Notes: generated from the letters alone by a model not told the origin. Counted from the stretch's first letter, positions 29,088 to 37,252 are shown. The stretch: 64,000 nucleotides of DNA from Archangium lansingense (GCF_026626635.1 NZ_JAPNKA010000001.1:11702501-11766500), one strand, 5' to 3'. Translations and numbers: made by a program.

Positions 29088-29816
29088 TCAGAAGTCCGCC
29101 CGGGCCTCGGCCAGGGTGTACTCCTTGTGGTTGGGGAGGACGGGGCCCTTCCTCTCCACCATCCATGCGGGTGCACCATCTGGTAGGTAGAAGTCCTCCT
29201 CGAAGGGGGACAGTCCCAGGTGGTGCAGGTACTCCTTGAGCATGTCGAAGGTGAACCGGTCCCGCACCCGGCGCGCCTGATAGTGCTCCAGTTTCTCGAA
29301 GGGGAAGGGCTCACCGGATTGGTCGAAGACCCAGCGGCCCCCGTCATTGGATACGCCCAGGGCGCGCACGTAGTTGAGCCAGGCCGTCCGGCGTGGGCCG
29401 TACATCTCGAGCATCACGGCCCCAAAGCGGCCTTTGTCCTTCTGGATGGTGTTGGGCACGGCGACCACTCGCAGGCCCCGGCAGCCCAACGTCTCGGCCA
29501 TATAGGACACGGGGCCGAACACATCGGTGCCCCTCCACCCGTTGTCGACGTATGCCGTCCAGGAACTGCGCGTTGGCATGAAGAGATACCGCCGTCTCTC
29601 TGCATCGGTCAGGGGCAGCAGAGCGGAAAGGGCCTGCTCCAGAGGGCCGGGCACAGGGCGCACCTCGACCGAGATGCCACGTGACACAAACAGCCCGCCC
29701 TGCCACGCCGCGAAGGCATGGGCAGTGTGCTCCGCATCGGCCTCCAGGAATCCCATCTCCGAAGTGACAGGCGCCCAGCGGTCATCCAGGAGCAGTCCCT
29801 TCAAGTTCTCGGTCAT
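29088..29816 (-). CDS. putative immunity protein for the adjacent lipoprotein toxin (SitI-like)
   Basis: 242 residues, soluble, with no signal peptide or membrane helix and no family recognised with certainty. It starts 17 nt after the toxin stop, with GAGG 8 nt before its ATG. It is co-transcribed with the toxin. In polymorphic toxin systems the gene directly after the toxin normally encodes a cytoplasmic protein that blocks it, and that position is the basis of the call. The sequence is rich in Trp, Tyr and Phe near the end (LSPFEEDFYLPDGAPAW). It shows no obvious similarity to the other immunity candidate at 57758-58552, as expected when toxin domains differ. Confidence 0.6.
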   Translation of the reverse strand: MTENLKGLLLDDRWAPVTSEMGFLEADAEHTAHAFAAWQGGLFVSRGISVEVRPVPGPLEQALSALLPLTDAERRRYLFMPTRSSWTAYVDNGWRGTDVFGPVSYMAETLGCRGLRVVAVPNTIQKDKGRFGAVMLEMYGPRRTAWLNYVRALGVSNDGGRWVFDQSGEPFPFEKLEHYQARRVRDRFTFDMLKEYLHHLGLSPFEEDFYLPDGAPAWMVERKGPVLPNHKEYTLAEARADF

Positions 29817-29833
29817 CGGGTGAGCCTCGCCCG

Positions 29834-31105
29834 TCAGGGCACGATCAGCAGGATGATCTCCGCGTCCGAGTCGTTGGACGTGATGCGCGACTGGTGGCCA
29901 GGACCACGGCCCGAGTTGGGCGTGTCGTACTCCACATGGTAGCGGCGCCCCTTATAGTCGAACTGCAGGTCCGGTCGATTGGTTCCCACGCGCTGACTAT
30001 CGCGCCAGACGACCTGCTGCTGGTTTACCCGAATGTTCTCGGCGCCGATGCCCCGCAGATATTGGATGTCCGCCTGGAGCTGTGCGTTCTGACTCGGACT
30101 GGAGCTGATGGGCCGGTCTACACGCCGCATTCTGGGCACATTCGGGTTGACCGCGACATCTTGAGGAAGGCGCGGGCCAGCGGCCACTGGTGGTGTCGGG
30201 TTGGTGCCTGTGAGTGCCTGAACCAGACGCGGCGATGGCATAGGTGAGCCTGGCGCGGGAGCAGACGCCGCTGGCGCTGGCGCGGGTTCTGAAACGGGTG
30301 GGGCGGCTCGCGACACCGGCTGTCGCGGCGCCGGAGCTTCGCCCCCGAATCCCTCCTTCCGGACAAGCGGACGGAGAGCTGGCTCCGAGCCCACCCGCAC
30401 CACGCGAGAGAAGACTCCCTGCAGAACCTTCGTCCCTGACAGGGTCAACAACAGCACCCTCAGCTCACGCTGGACCGTTTCCGCCAGGTGCCGCCGCACC
30501 TCGAGCATCGTCCGGGCGATGCGAGGGGTAGTGGCCGGCGAGAAGACGGTGGGCACGATGAGCGCCCCTCCCGATCCTCGATACCAGGCGTACCTCGCGC
30601 GTTCTGACCTGGCGGCACGGGCTGCCATGTCCGCCAGGGCCGCGTCCCGGTCGGGATAGATGGATGCATTCAACGGTTCCACGCTCGTAAGCCCGAAGTC
30701 GACATGGGACTCCGGGACGAGCACGGGCAGCAGAACCCCCTCGCAGTAGAGAAGGTACCCTCCCTCGGTGAGCCCAAAGCCCACGGCGGTCACTCGCAGG
30801 TCGATGAAATCCCGATGCGCTCGTGGCTCTCCCAGATGAGAGACCCGGGGCAATTCGACGCCGCGCTGGTGCAGTTCCTCGGACTGCTGGGGCGTGGGTA
30901 CCTCGAAGTCGACTTCGACAGCCTGTTGCCCGGCTCCCGCCGTCGCGGGGAAATCCCCACCTGTGAGCAGACCGTTCCGCCCGTACCACTGAGTTCCACC
31001 CAGGGATGGCGTCGCGGCACATCCCGCGAGCAACAACAGGAGCGCGAGCCCGCTCAACACATGGAGGCGCCACCTGCTGGGATGACAAGAGGTTGCAAGG
31101 GGCAT
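29834..31105 (-). CDS. lipoprotein toxin candidate, SitA-like, with a C-terminal nuclease-like domain
   Basis: 423 residues from the ATG at 31103-31105, which has GGAGG before it. The lipoprotein signal ends in LLLAGC (Cys29). A middle region (40-250) includes an amphipathic helix zone RTMLEVRRHLAETVQRELR. An Ala/Pro hinge (270-320) follows, then a compact C-terminal domain (about 342-423) with NRPDLQFDYKGRRYHVEYD and a GPGHQSRI-SND stretch. The D379/E392/D394 pattern suggests a PD-(D/E)xK-type nuclease fold without the usual lysine, which is inference. Lipoprotein head, hinge, variable tail and immunity gene downstream match SitA toxins of Myxococcus xanthus, which move between kin by outer-membrane exchange. 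The frame extends 42 codons upstream but gives no better start. Confidence 0.65.
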   Translation of the reverse strand: MPLATSCHPSRWRLHVLSGLALLLLLAGCAATPSLGGTQWYGRNGLLTGGDFPATAGAGQQAVEVDFEVPTPQQSEELHQRGVELPRVSHLGEPRAHRDFIDLRVTAVGFGLTEGGYLLYCEGVLLPVLVPESHVDFGLTSVEPLNASIYPDRDAALADMAARAARSERARYAWYRGSGGALIVPTVFSPATTPRIARTMLEVRRHLAETVQRELRVLLLTLSGTKVLQGVFSRVVRVGSEPALRPLVRKEGFGGEAPAPRQPVSRAAPPVSEPAPAPAASAPAPGSPMPSPRLVQALTGTNPTPPVAAGPRLPQDVAVNPNVPRMRRVDRPISSSPSQNAQLQADIQYLRGIGAENIRVNQQQVVWRDSQRVGTNRPDLQFDYKGRRYHVEYDTPNSGRGPGHQSRITSNDSDAEIILLIVP

Positions 31106-31310
31106 GAGTCCCTTCCTCCTTCCTGATCGAGGACCGTGCGCCGGGTGTCTGGTGAGCAGCACGAAGCAATGATGAAGGACGGACGTGGAACCCTGAAGGA
31201 CACGGGAGGTAGATGCGTGAGCCGTCCACACCTGGACGCCCGTGCGCCCGCCTCCCTCGACGCTCCAATCCCCGGTGTAGAGTCGCCCTACCTACCGCCG
31301 AGGAATCCGG

Positions 31311-31643
31311 ATGACGCTCTCCGCCGAGGATCGCTTCAACATCGAGGTCATCAAGCTGCTGCTCCAGGTCGCCTGGGTGGACCGGGAGATCACCAAGGCC
31401 GAGCGCATGGTCGTCCTGGGACTGGGCCGGAGCTGGAGCGTTCCCGAGGCCGAGCTGCACGCGCTGATGGACCGGCTGGAGATCGGCGGCACCATGCCCG
31501 AGCCCGACCTGGACGTGCTGCGCACCCGCCCGGACGAAGTGCTGGAAGCCGCACGGGCCTTGTGCGTCTCCGACGGCAAGCTCGCCGAGGGGGAGAAGTC
31601 CATGCTCGAGCGCATCACCTCCCGGCTGGGCGTGACGCCCTAG
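31311..31643 (+). CDS. TerB-like small helical protein
   Basis: 110 residues, all-helical. It begins with DRFNIEVIKLLLQVAWVDREITKAE, the kind of acidic helix pair seen in TerB-domain proteins, and ends with a second helical repeat (ALCVSDGKLAEGEKSMLERI). TerB domains bind metal or sit in stress and phage-defence complexes, but no other ter gene is present. GAGGA lies 6 nt before the ATG. It is divergent from the toxin gene and lies 43 nt before the reductase homologue. Confidence 0.6.
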   Translation: MTLSAEDRFNIEVIKLLLQVAWVDREITKAERMVVLGLGRSWSVPEAELHALMDRLEIGGTMPEPDLDVLRTRPDEVLEAARALCVSDGKLAEGEKSMLERITSRLGVTP

Positions 31644-31686
31644 GGCATTCCAGGAGTACGCTAGGGGCCTCCACCCGGGAGCCCCC

Positions 31687-32496
31687 ATGAGCGCCAGCGC
31701 GCAGGCCACCTCCTCGCAGGACTTCACCCACCGCTACGTCCCCGCCTTCGGCAAGCGAGTGCATCGCCTGGGCCTTGCCGGCAACTACGGCATCGACGAG
31801 GCCGGCTTGAGCGCCGCGCTGGAGCGAGGGCTGAATTACATCTTCTGGACCCCGCGCCAGGGCCGCTTCACCCGCGTGCTGCGCGAGGCCCTCAAGCGGG
31901 ACCGCGAGCGCTTCGTCCTCTCCGCCGGCCCCACCTTCGGATGGTTCCCCGGCCAGGTGCGCCGGGGCGCCGAGCGCGCGCTCAAGGTGCTCGGCACCGA
32001 CTACCTGGACCTCTACCAGCTCTACTGGCTGAGCCGGATGAGCGCGTGGACCGAGGGCACCGTCGAGGAGCTGGTGAAGCTCAAGGAGGAGGGCAAGGTG
32101 CGCGCCCTCGGCGTCTCCATCCACGACCGCCCCCGCGCCGGGAAGCTCGCCGAGGACTCACCACTGGATGCGTTGATGATTCGCTACAACGCGGCGCACC
32201 CAGGCGCCGAGCGCGACATCTTCCCGCACCTGGCGAAGCGCAAACCCGCGCTCGTGGCCTACACCGCCACGGACTGGCGCCGCCTGCTCAAGCGCCCTCG
32301 GGGCTGGGACGGCCCCGTGCCCACCGCGGGCGACTGCTACCGCTTCTGCCTCTCCAACCCCCACGTGGACGTGGTGCTCACCGGCCCCGCGAGCCGCGCA
32401 CAGCTCGACGAGAACCTCGCCTCGCTGGAGCGGGGCCCGCTCTCCTCCGAGGAGCTGGAGTGGATGCGGCGCTTCGGCCAGGTCGTCCACGGCTGA
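31687..32496 (+). CDS. aldo/keto reductase homologue lacking the catalytic tetrad
   Basis: 269 residues with clear AKR framework: an (alpha/beta)8 pattern, LGTDYLDLYQLYW, and LKEEGKVRALGVSIHD, close to the family signature. However, the four catalytic positions appear replaced. The usual F-D-T is Y-I-F-W-T (Trp54 for Asp), the tyrosine of the E-V-Y-G motif is Gln58, the T-K-V lysine region is SAGP (80-82), and the active-site histidine of L-L-H-W is Tyr113. It is also shorter than typical AKRs (about 310-330). It may be a pseudoenzyme or use another chemistry. It is likely co-transcribed with the TerB-like gene. Confidence 0.8.
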   Translation: MSASAQATSSQDFTHRYVPAFGKRVHRLGLAGNYGIDEAGLSAALERGLNYIFWTPRQGRFTRVLREALKRDRERFVLSAGPTFGWFPGQVRRGAERALKVLGTDYLDLYQLYWLSRMSAWTEGTVEELVKLKEEGKVRALGVSIHDRPRAGKLAEDSPLDALMIRYNAAHPGAERDIFPHLAKRKPALVAYTATDWRRLLKRPRGWDGPVPTAGDCYRFCLSNPHVDVVLTGPASRAQLDENLASLERGPLSSEELEWMRRFGQVVHG

Positions 32497-32515
32497 GGCG
32501 TCGCGGACGCGAGGC

Positions 32516-32935
32516 TCAGGCCACCGCGGGCTTCTCGGCGGGCGCCAGGTGCACGTTGATGTTCTGCGTGCCCGTCACGCCCAGGAACGTCTCCACGTTG
32601 CCCTTGCCGCCCGGCTCGAAGGTGATGACCTGCGAGCGAGAGCCGAGCTTCGCATCGATGGTCAGCTTGTTGCCGCTGGCCGTGTACGTGGCCTGGGAGG
32701 CCCGGGCGCCGTTGAGGGTGACCTCGGCCTTGCCATCCTCGAGCAGCTTCAGCGTGAGCGAGAACTCTCCCTTGTAGAAGACCGTGTCGATCTTCCCCTT
32801 GAAGGCCGCCTGGGTGGCTCCGAGATCGATGAACTCACCGCTGCCCACGTTCACGAAGAAGACCACCTGCGCGAAGACGTTCAGCTTCGAGCCCGCCCCG
32901 GTGCCACGTCCGATGAAGTTGCGGAAGTCGACCAT
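32516..32935 (-). CDS. hypothetical beta-rich protein
   Basis: 139 residues from the ATG at 32933-32935, which has AGGGAG just before it. Not recognised. No signal peptide. The predicted strands alternate (FAQVVFFVNVGSGEFIDL, FSLTLKLLEDGKAEVTLNG, NKLTIDAKLGSRSQVITF), suggesting a beta-barrel or sandwich similar to small secreted or structural proteins. The frame is open another 48 codons upstream, but that part is Pro/Gly/Arg-rich and typical of antisense or noncoding frames here. Confidence 0.6.
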   Translation of the reverse strand: MVDFRNFIGRGTGAGSKLNVFAQVVFFVNVGSGEFIDLGATQAAFKGKIDTVFYKGEFSLTLKLLEDGKAEVTLNGARASQATYTASGNKLTIDAKLGSRSQVITFEPGGKGNVETFLGVTGTQNINVHLAPAEKPAVA

Positions 32936-33085
32936 GTTCTCCCTGTCCGATGCCGGAGTGTGAGGCGGAGCAACAGCCCCGCCAGGAACTCCGCATCGTA
33001 CCAGCCGAGACCCCGCCCCACCGCCGGGCTTTCTCATGACGCGGGCGGGCAGAACGTGGGCTGGCCGACAGGGGAGCAACCACGC

Positions 33086-33712
33086 TCACGGCTGAACGTT
33101 CACGGTCTTATCACCCACGGTGGCATTGCGCGGCCGGATGAAGCGGGCAAGCGAGACAGAAGGCGAGTAGGTCTTGGTGAAGTTGACCAGCATCAGCGTC
33201 ATCATGGACGCCCTCTCGCCAAGCGAGCGCTCCAGCAGGGGCGAGGGGAAGGCCACCCGGAGGTCCTCTTCCAACGGCCCGCCACAGCTCCACTGGCCTA
33301 CGAAGCCGTCCTCGTTGCGCTGCAGGGCGTAGCCGCAACCACCCACGTTGCCATAGAGCCACTCCTTGTCCAGGGTGAGGTCCACTGGAATGCCACCGAA
33401 GCTGCCCCAGATTCGGGTGTCATCACCCTCGGCCAGCTCCAGCCGCGTCTCGTGCTCGGCCACCGCGCCGGTGACCTCCTGCCAGGTCCACGTCAGGGAC
33501 ACCGGCTGGTCGCGGAAGCGGCCTCGCATGGAGTCCTCAGCGATGACGAGGGAGGACGCGGGACCGGTGATGTACTGGCCCTGCACCAGCAGGGGTTCTC
33601 CGTCCGGGTGACCCAGAGAGTACGCCGGCTCGCCAACACGGGAGTTGGCATGGGAACCCGCACACCCGACCCCCAGGAGGATGAGACCCGACAGCAGCAG
33701 CAGACGCGACAT
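33086..33712 (-). CDS. hypothetical lipoprotein
   Basis: 208 residues from the ATG at 33710-33712, which has GGAGGG 6 nt before it. The lipoprotein signal ends in LLGVGC (Cys17). The rest is a mostly beta protein with a single internal cysteine pair (GGCGYALQ and QWSCGG) that could form a disulfide. No known family recognised. It is divergent from the precursor-peptide gene at 33908. The frame extends upstream, but the added residues would precede the signal peptide. Confidence 0.65.
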   Translation of the reverse strand: MSRLLLLSGLILLGVGCAGSHANSRVGEPAYSLGHPDGEPLLVQGQYITGPASSLVIAEDSMRGRFRDQPVSLTWTWQEVTGAVAEHETRLELAEGDDTRIWGSFGGIPVDLTLDKEWLYGNVGGCGYALQRNEDGFVGQWSCGGPLEEDLRVAFPSPLLERSLGERASMMTLMLVNFTKTYSPSVSLARFIRPRNATVGDKTVNVQP

Positions 33713-33907
33713 GGCAGCCCTCCAAGTACTTGGTTGTGACAATCCAAGAAACGCACGCTGCAAAAAGGCATATCGGCGTGACAGCCGTGGAGAGAGCCCG
33801 GCCTCCTGCGTCACGGCCGGGCCAGAAGCCCTCCTCCATCACGGGGAGCGCGCGAGTCCTCCATCTGGATGGCCGTGTGAGCGCGGCCCAGCCGGAGGAC
33901 ATACGAC

Positions 33908-34183
33908 ATGAACAAGGAGAGCATCGTCCGGGCCTGGAAGGACCCGGCGTACCGGGCGAGTCTGTCGCCCGAACAGCGGACGGAGTTGCCAGAGCATCCA
34001 TCCGGCGTGGCGGAGCTCGATGACGCAACCTTGGGAGAGGCAGTCGGCGGCGGCGGTGTCCTGGACATCGCGCGCATCCGCATCATCAGGTTCAGCGCGG
34101 TCGACGCCTGCCCCTCGCTGTTCTGCCCCTTCCAGGACGTGGACATCCGCATCAACCCGCAGGTAGCGGCGGTGCGCTTCTAG
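33908..34183 (+). CDS. orphan RiPP precursor, mersacidin/lichenicidin-type (type 2 lantibiotic) leader
   Basis: 91 residues. The leader contains IVRAWKDPAYRASLSPEQR and LPEHPSG, then an acidic stretch ELDDATLGEAV ending at GGGG (47-50). This matches the known pattern of mersacidin/lichenicidin-family leaders (A-W-K-[DN]-P-x-[FY]-R-x-S-L, L-P-x-[NH]-P-[AS]-G, double glycine). The core of 41 residues holds only two cysteines (C68, C73, spaced CPSLFC) and two serines (S63, S70). GGAGG lies 9 nt before the ATG. No LanM-type synthetase, peptidase-transporter or other maturation gene is in the window, so it is an orphan here. It is flanked by minus-strand genes on both sides. Confidence 0.75.
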   Translation: MNKESIVRAWKDPAYRASLSPEQRTELPEHPSGVAELDDATLGEAVGGGGVLDIARIRIIRFSAVDACPSLFCPFQDVDIRINPQVAAVRF

Positions 34184-34200
34184 CGATCACCCCATCGCCC

Positions 34201-34240
34201 AAAACACAGCGGGCCGCCCACTCTGATGTGGACGGCCCGC
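34201..34240 (-). terminator. terminator of the endonuclease/phosphatase-fold gene
   Basis: The 12-bp stem GCGGGCCGCCCA (34209-34220) pairs with TGGACGGCCCGC (34229-34240), with one G-T pair and an 8-nt loop. On the minus strand it is followed by TGTGTTTT. It also lies 17 nt after the precursor-peptide stop and may work in both directions, although on the plus strand no T-run follows. Confidence 0.8.
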
Positions 34241-34272
34241 CTGGACTCCCTGGCTGCACATGAGGCCCCGCG

Positions 34273-35247
34273 CTACAGCGGGACGAGGAAGTCCTTGATG
34301 ACGGCCATGTGCTGCATGTTGGTGGCGCCGCTGTCCGCCGACAGCGCGGGGGAGATGTCCGAGAGCGGCGAGTACACGCGCGTATCCACCACGAGGCCCG
34401 AGCTGAACGTGCTGGAGCCGATGACGGTGGACGTCTGGTAGGCGCGCAGGTCCGAGTCCACCAGCAGGTGGTCATACGGCTTGGCGCGGGAGGCGTTGGT
34501 GTTGGTGTTACCGTTCTTGTCCGCCGGGTACGGGCTGCCGGTGGTCACCACCTGGGCGAAGGTGCTGATGCAGCTCTCGGAGCGGCTGTCCGTGTTGAGG
34601 TCACCGCCGATGGCCAGGAAGTCACCCGCGGGAACATTGGCCTTGATGAGGTTGACCAGGTTGGTCGCCTCCGTGTTGCGGACGCTGCTGCTGGTGGTGA
34701 GCAGATGCACGCTCACCACCCAGAGGTCCTTGGGGCCGGGAATGTCGATGCGCGCCCAGGAGAAGTCGCGGTTGGTCACCTGCGTGTCATCCCACTCGCC
34801 CGAGGCGACGATGGGATAACGGCTGATGATGCCATTGGGGATCTGCGCTCCGGCCTCGCGGTAGTAATAGAAGCTGGAGCCGAAGGCGGTGTTGACGAAG
34901 CTCCGGATGGCACTCGCCGAGTTGTCGCCGTAGTTGAACTCCTGAATCATCACCACGTCTGGCTTCGTGCCCTGGAAGATGCGGGTGCCATGGCCCGGGT
35001 CGTAGCTCTGGTAGTTGCCGCTGGAGATGTTGGCGGCCATCAGCCGCACCCGCGCAGTGGCAAGCAGAGCGTCGCTGGGATTCGCCTCAGTTCCCGGCTC
35101 GGCCTCGACTTGCGGAGACTCCTGCGGGGGCTCGACCTCCGTGCCAGCACCGCACGCGGAGAGCGCGAGGGAGAACAGCGAGAGCAGCAACTTGGACCCG
35201 AAGCGGGCCTTCTTCGAGGGGGGGATGCGCTGGTGCATGGGTTCCAT
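34273..35247 (-). CDS. secreted lipoprotein of the endonuclease/exonuclease/phosphatase fold
   Basis: 324 residues. The lipoprotein signal ends in LALSAC (Cys33, counting from the first ATG; a second ATG three codons later is equally possible). The EEP catalytic residues are present: MAANI (Asn), VVMIQEFN (catalytic Glu), SVHLL (His), GGDLNTD (Asp and Asn), YDHLLVD and the final MQHMAV (His). Members of this fold include DNases, phospholipases C (sphingomyelinase type) and phosphatases, and the substrate cannot be read from sequence. Surface location fits a nutrient-scavenging or lytic role. It has its own terminator at 34201-34240. Confidence 0.88.
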   Translation of the reverse strand: MEPMHQRIPPSKKARFGSKLLLSLFSLALSACGAGTEVEPPQESPQVEAEPGTEANPSDALLATARVRLMAANISSGNYQSYDPGHGTRIFQGTKPDVVMIQEFNYGDNSASAIRSFVNTAFGSSFYYYREAGAQIPNGIISRYPIVASGEWDDTQVTNRDFSWARIDIPGPKDLWVVSVHLLTTSSSVRNTEATNLVNLIKANVPAGDFLAIGGDLNTDSRSESCISTFAQVVTTGSPYPADKNGNTNTNASRAKPYDHLLVDSDLRAYQTSTVIGSSTFSSGLVVDTRVYSPLSDISPALSADSGATNMQHMAVIKDFLVPL

Positions 35248-35272
35248 CCAGTCCGCGGGAGAGGGCCGTGAT

Positions 35273-35310
35273 GGAAAGACAAAGCGGCCTGCCGGGCAAG
35301 CGACAGGCCG
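35273..35310 (-). terminator. likely terminator of the TIGR03118-type gene
   Basis: The 7-bp stem CGGCCTG (35285-35291) pairs with CAGGCCG (35304-35310). On the minus strand it is followed by CTTTGTCTTT. A second 9-bp hairpin, AGGGACCGC/GCGGTCCCT (35322-35350), lies between it and the gene, without a T-run. Confidence 0.6.
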
Positions 35311-35398
35311 GTTTATTTGATAGGGACCGCAAGGGTTTCCAGCGGTCCCTTCCCATGCCGCGGCGCGCTACGCGCGTCCTTTCAGCCGAGAGGACACC

Positions 35399-36559
35399 TC
35401 ATTCGGACTCGGGAGCCAGCGCGGGCTCCGGAGCAAGGGACCCGCCGCAAGGGATGCGCACCGCATCGAGACGTCCATACAGGCCATGCGTCTCATCTTC
35501 CGGGCCCGCGGTGAAGAACAGCGTATCGGTGGGCTGGTTCGCCACGCCGCTGCCGAAGGCCAATCCCCACAGGCCGTCGATCTTGATCGTCTTGCCGTCG
35601 GGCCGCTCCAGCCGCCCCTCGTGGTTGCCGGTCTGCGGGTCATAGACGTTGATGACGCCATCACCGAAGTTGCCCACCAGGAGCTTGCTGCCGAACTTGC
35701 CAAAGCTGGCAGGAGCCAACGCCAGGCCCCAGGGAGCATTCAGCTTGCCGCGCGAGATGAGGCGCCGGACGAGACGGCCATTCGCATCGAAGATGTTGAC
35801 GTAGCCCAGCCCATGCCCGGTGACATCATCCTCGCGGTCCCGGTCCTGCTTCGCGTAGGTGACGTAGAGGTTGCCGTTGATGTTCTGGATGCCGAAGGGC
35901 GCGAAGCCCGCGGGGAGGGTGGGATCCGAGAACGACCCCGGAAGCGTGGCGGGCCCGAAGGAGCTGTTGAAGACGTCGATCTTCCCGTTGTGGAAGTCCG
36001 TCGCGTACAGGAAGAACCCCGTGCCATTGGGCGCGAGAGCAAGGCCCTTGTAGATGGCACCGGTGGCGGAGTTGTCCACGACGGTGAAGGAGTTGGTGAG
36101 GTTGATGGCCGGAGCCCAGGCGGTAATCGTCCCCTGCTCGGTGGCGAAGATGAAGAAGCTGGTAGCCGCGGCGTCTCCCTGGGTGACGATGAACTGGCCG
36201 GTGCCGTTGAAGACGATGCCGGTGGGCCGACCCGGGCCGGCGACTCCCTCCGGCGGCGGAACGGTCACGACGAGAGAGTTGCGAACGCCGTCTCCGTTGT
36301 AGAGCGTGGAGACGCCCGTCCCATTGTCATTGACCCAGACGAGGCCAAACGGGTTGAACGCGATGCCCCACGCGTTGACCAGGTTTGGATCCACGTTCTC
36401 CGCGAACCCCTCCCTGTCGGCGACGAGGTTGCGCTGCACGTAGGCATTGGGTTGCCTGCAGGAGTTGTGAGCGAAACCGACCGTGGGCACCAGGGATGCG
36501 GCAACCGCCAAGGCCAAGACAGGGCTCCGCCAGGAGCCCAGAAGGAATGAAGCATTCAT
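35399..36559 (-). CDS. secreted TIGR03118-type beta-propeller protein
   Basis: 386 residues from the ATG at 36557-36559, preceded by GGGAGGGGGGA. Signal peptide about 1-30 (AVAASLVPTVGFA). The protein then shows the family pattern: LVADREGFAENVDPNLVNAWGIAF near the start, later NLYVTYAKQDRD, GHGLGYVNIFD, LNAPWGLALAP, KLLVGNFGDGVINVYD and LWGLAFG. TIGR03118 proteins are extracellular beta-propellers of unknown function, frequent in large soil-bacterial genomes. It is a single-gene unit. Confidence 0.85.
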   Translation of the reverse strand: MNASFLLGSWRSPVLALAVAASLVPTVGFAHNSCRQPNAYVQRNLVADREGFAENVDPNLVNAWGIAFNPFGLVWVNDNGTGVSTLYNGDGVRNSLVVTVPPPEGVAGPGRPTGIVFNGTGQFIVTQGDAAATSFFIFATEQGTITAWAPAINLTNSFTVVDNSATGAIYKGLALAPNGTGFFLYATDFHNGKIDVFNSSFGPATLPGSFSDPTLPAGFAPFGIQNINGNLYVTYAKQDRDREDDVTGHGLGYVNIFDANGRLVRRLISRGKLNAPWGLALAPASFGKFGSKLLVGNFGDGVINVYDPQTGNHEGRLERPDGKTIKIDGLWGLAFGSGVANQPTDTLFFTAGPEDETHGLYGRLDAVRIPCGGSLAPEPALAPESE

Positions 36560-36845
36560 ATGTGTCCCCCCTCCCGAGACCACCAAGACAGTGGCCTCGT
36601 TGGACGGGAACGTGGGGGTACACACCTCGAGTCACAACCCACCCCGGCGACCGTAGCCGTCGCGCACTGTCTATCGACCCACTGCTGAAACGCAGCGCCC
36701 GGACGCACGCCTGGAGCCCGAGCGTGCGCACGGAGGCCCGTGCTTGTTGCCCTGTTCCCGAGTGCACATCTCGGAGTCGTTGACGGCTGCGTGGGGGCGG
36801 CGGGTCCTGAATCCGCCTGCGGCCCGTACAAGGGAGCAACAAGCG

Positions 36846-37202
36846 ATGCGAAGAGCACTCGTGAGCGCGGGATTGCTGCTGGGACTGGCTGGCTGCGCGG
36901 GAGCGCAGAAGGTGCCAACCGAGCAGCTGGTGGACTCACAGGTCTCCATCCGCCAGGCGGAGGAGGCCGGGGCCGAGTCGGTGCCGGATGCGGCGCAGCA
37001 CCTGCAATGGGCTCGGGAGCAGACGAGCGAGGCGCGCAAGCTGCTCGAGCGCAACGAGCGAGACAAGGCAGCGCTCTTCCTGAAGCGGGCCGAGGCGGAC
37101 GCGGAGCTGGCCCTGGCCCTGGCGCATGAGGCGCCGGCACGGGCCGAGGCGGACCGGGTGCTCCAACAGGTGCAGCAGCTCCAACAGGGCACGGTGCAGT
37201 AA
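36846..37202 (+). CDS. DUF4398-type small lipoprotein
   Basis: 118 residues. The lipoprotein signal ends in LGLAGC (about Cys17). The rest is a helical hairpin of about 90 residues with many Ala/Glu/Lys/Gln residues (RKLLERNERDKAALFLKRAE). This is the layout of DUF4398 proteins that precede OmpA-domain proteins. The first ATG of the open frame is 34 codons upstream, but the start at 36846 gives the signal peptide and has GGGAG before it. It is followed after 50 nt by the related OmpA-domain gene. Confidence 0.75.
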   Translation: MRRALVSAGLLLGLAGCAGAQKVPTEQLVDSQVSIRQAEEAGAESVPDAAQHLQWAREQTSEARKLLERNERDKAALFLKRAEADAELALALAHEAPARAEADRVLQQVQQLQQGTVQ

Positions 37203-37252
37203 CAGCCACACGCAACGGCGCATCGAGGACTCGATAGCCGGAGGAGAAGGTC

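Noticed and set aside
29088..31105. Insertion sequence or phage origin for the toxin module
   Set aside because: No transposase, terminal inverted repeats or integrase are visible around either toxin pair, so transfer is only suspected from the polymorphic nature of such systems.
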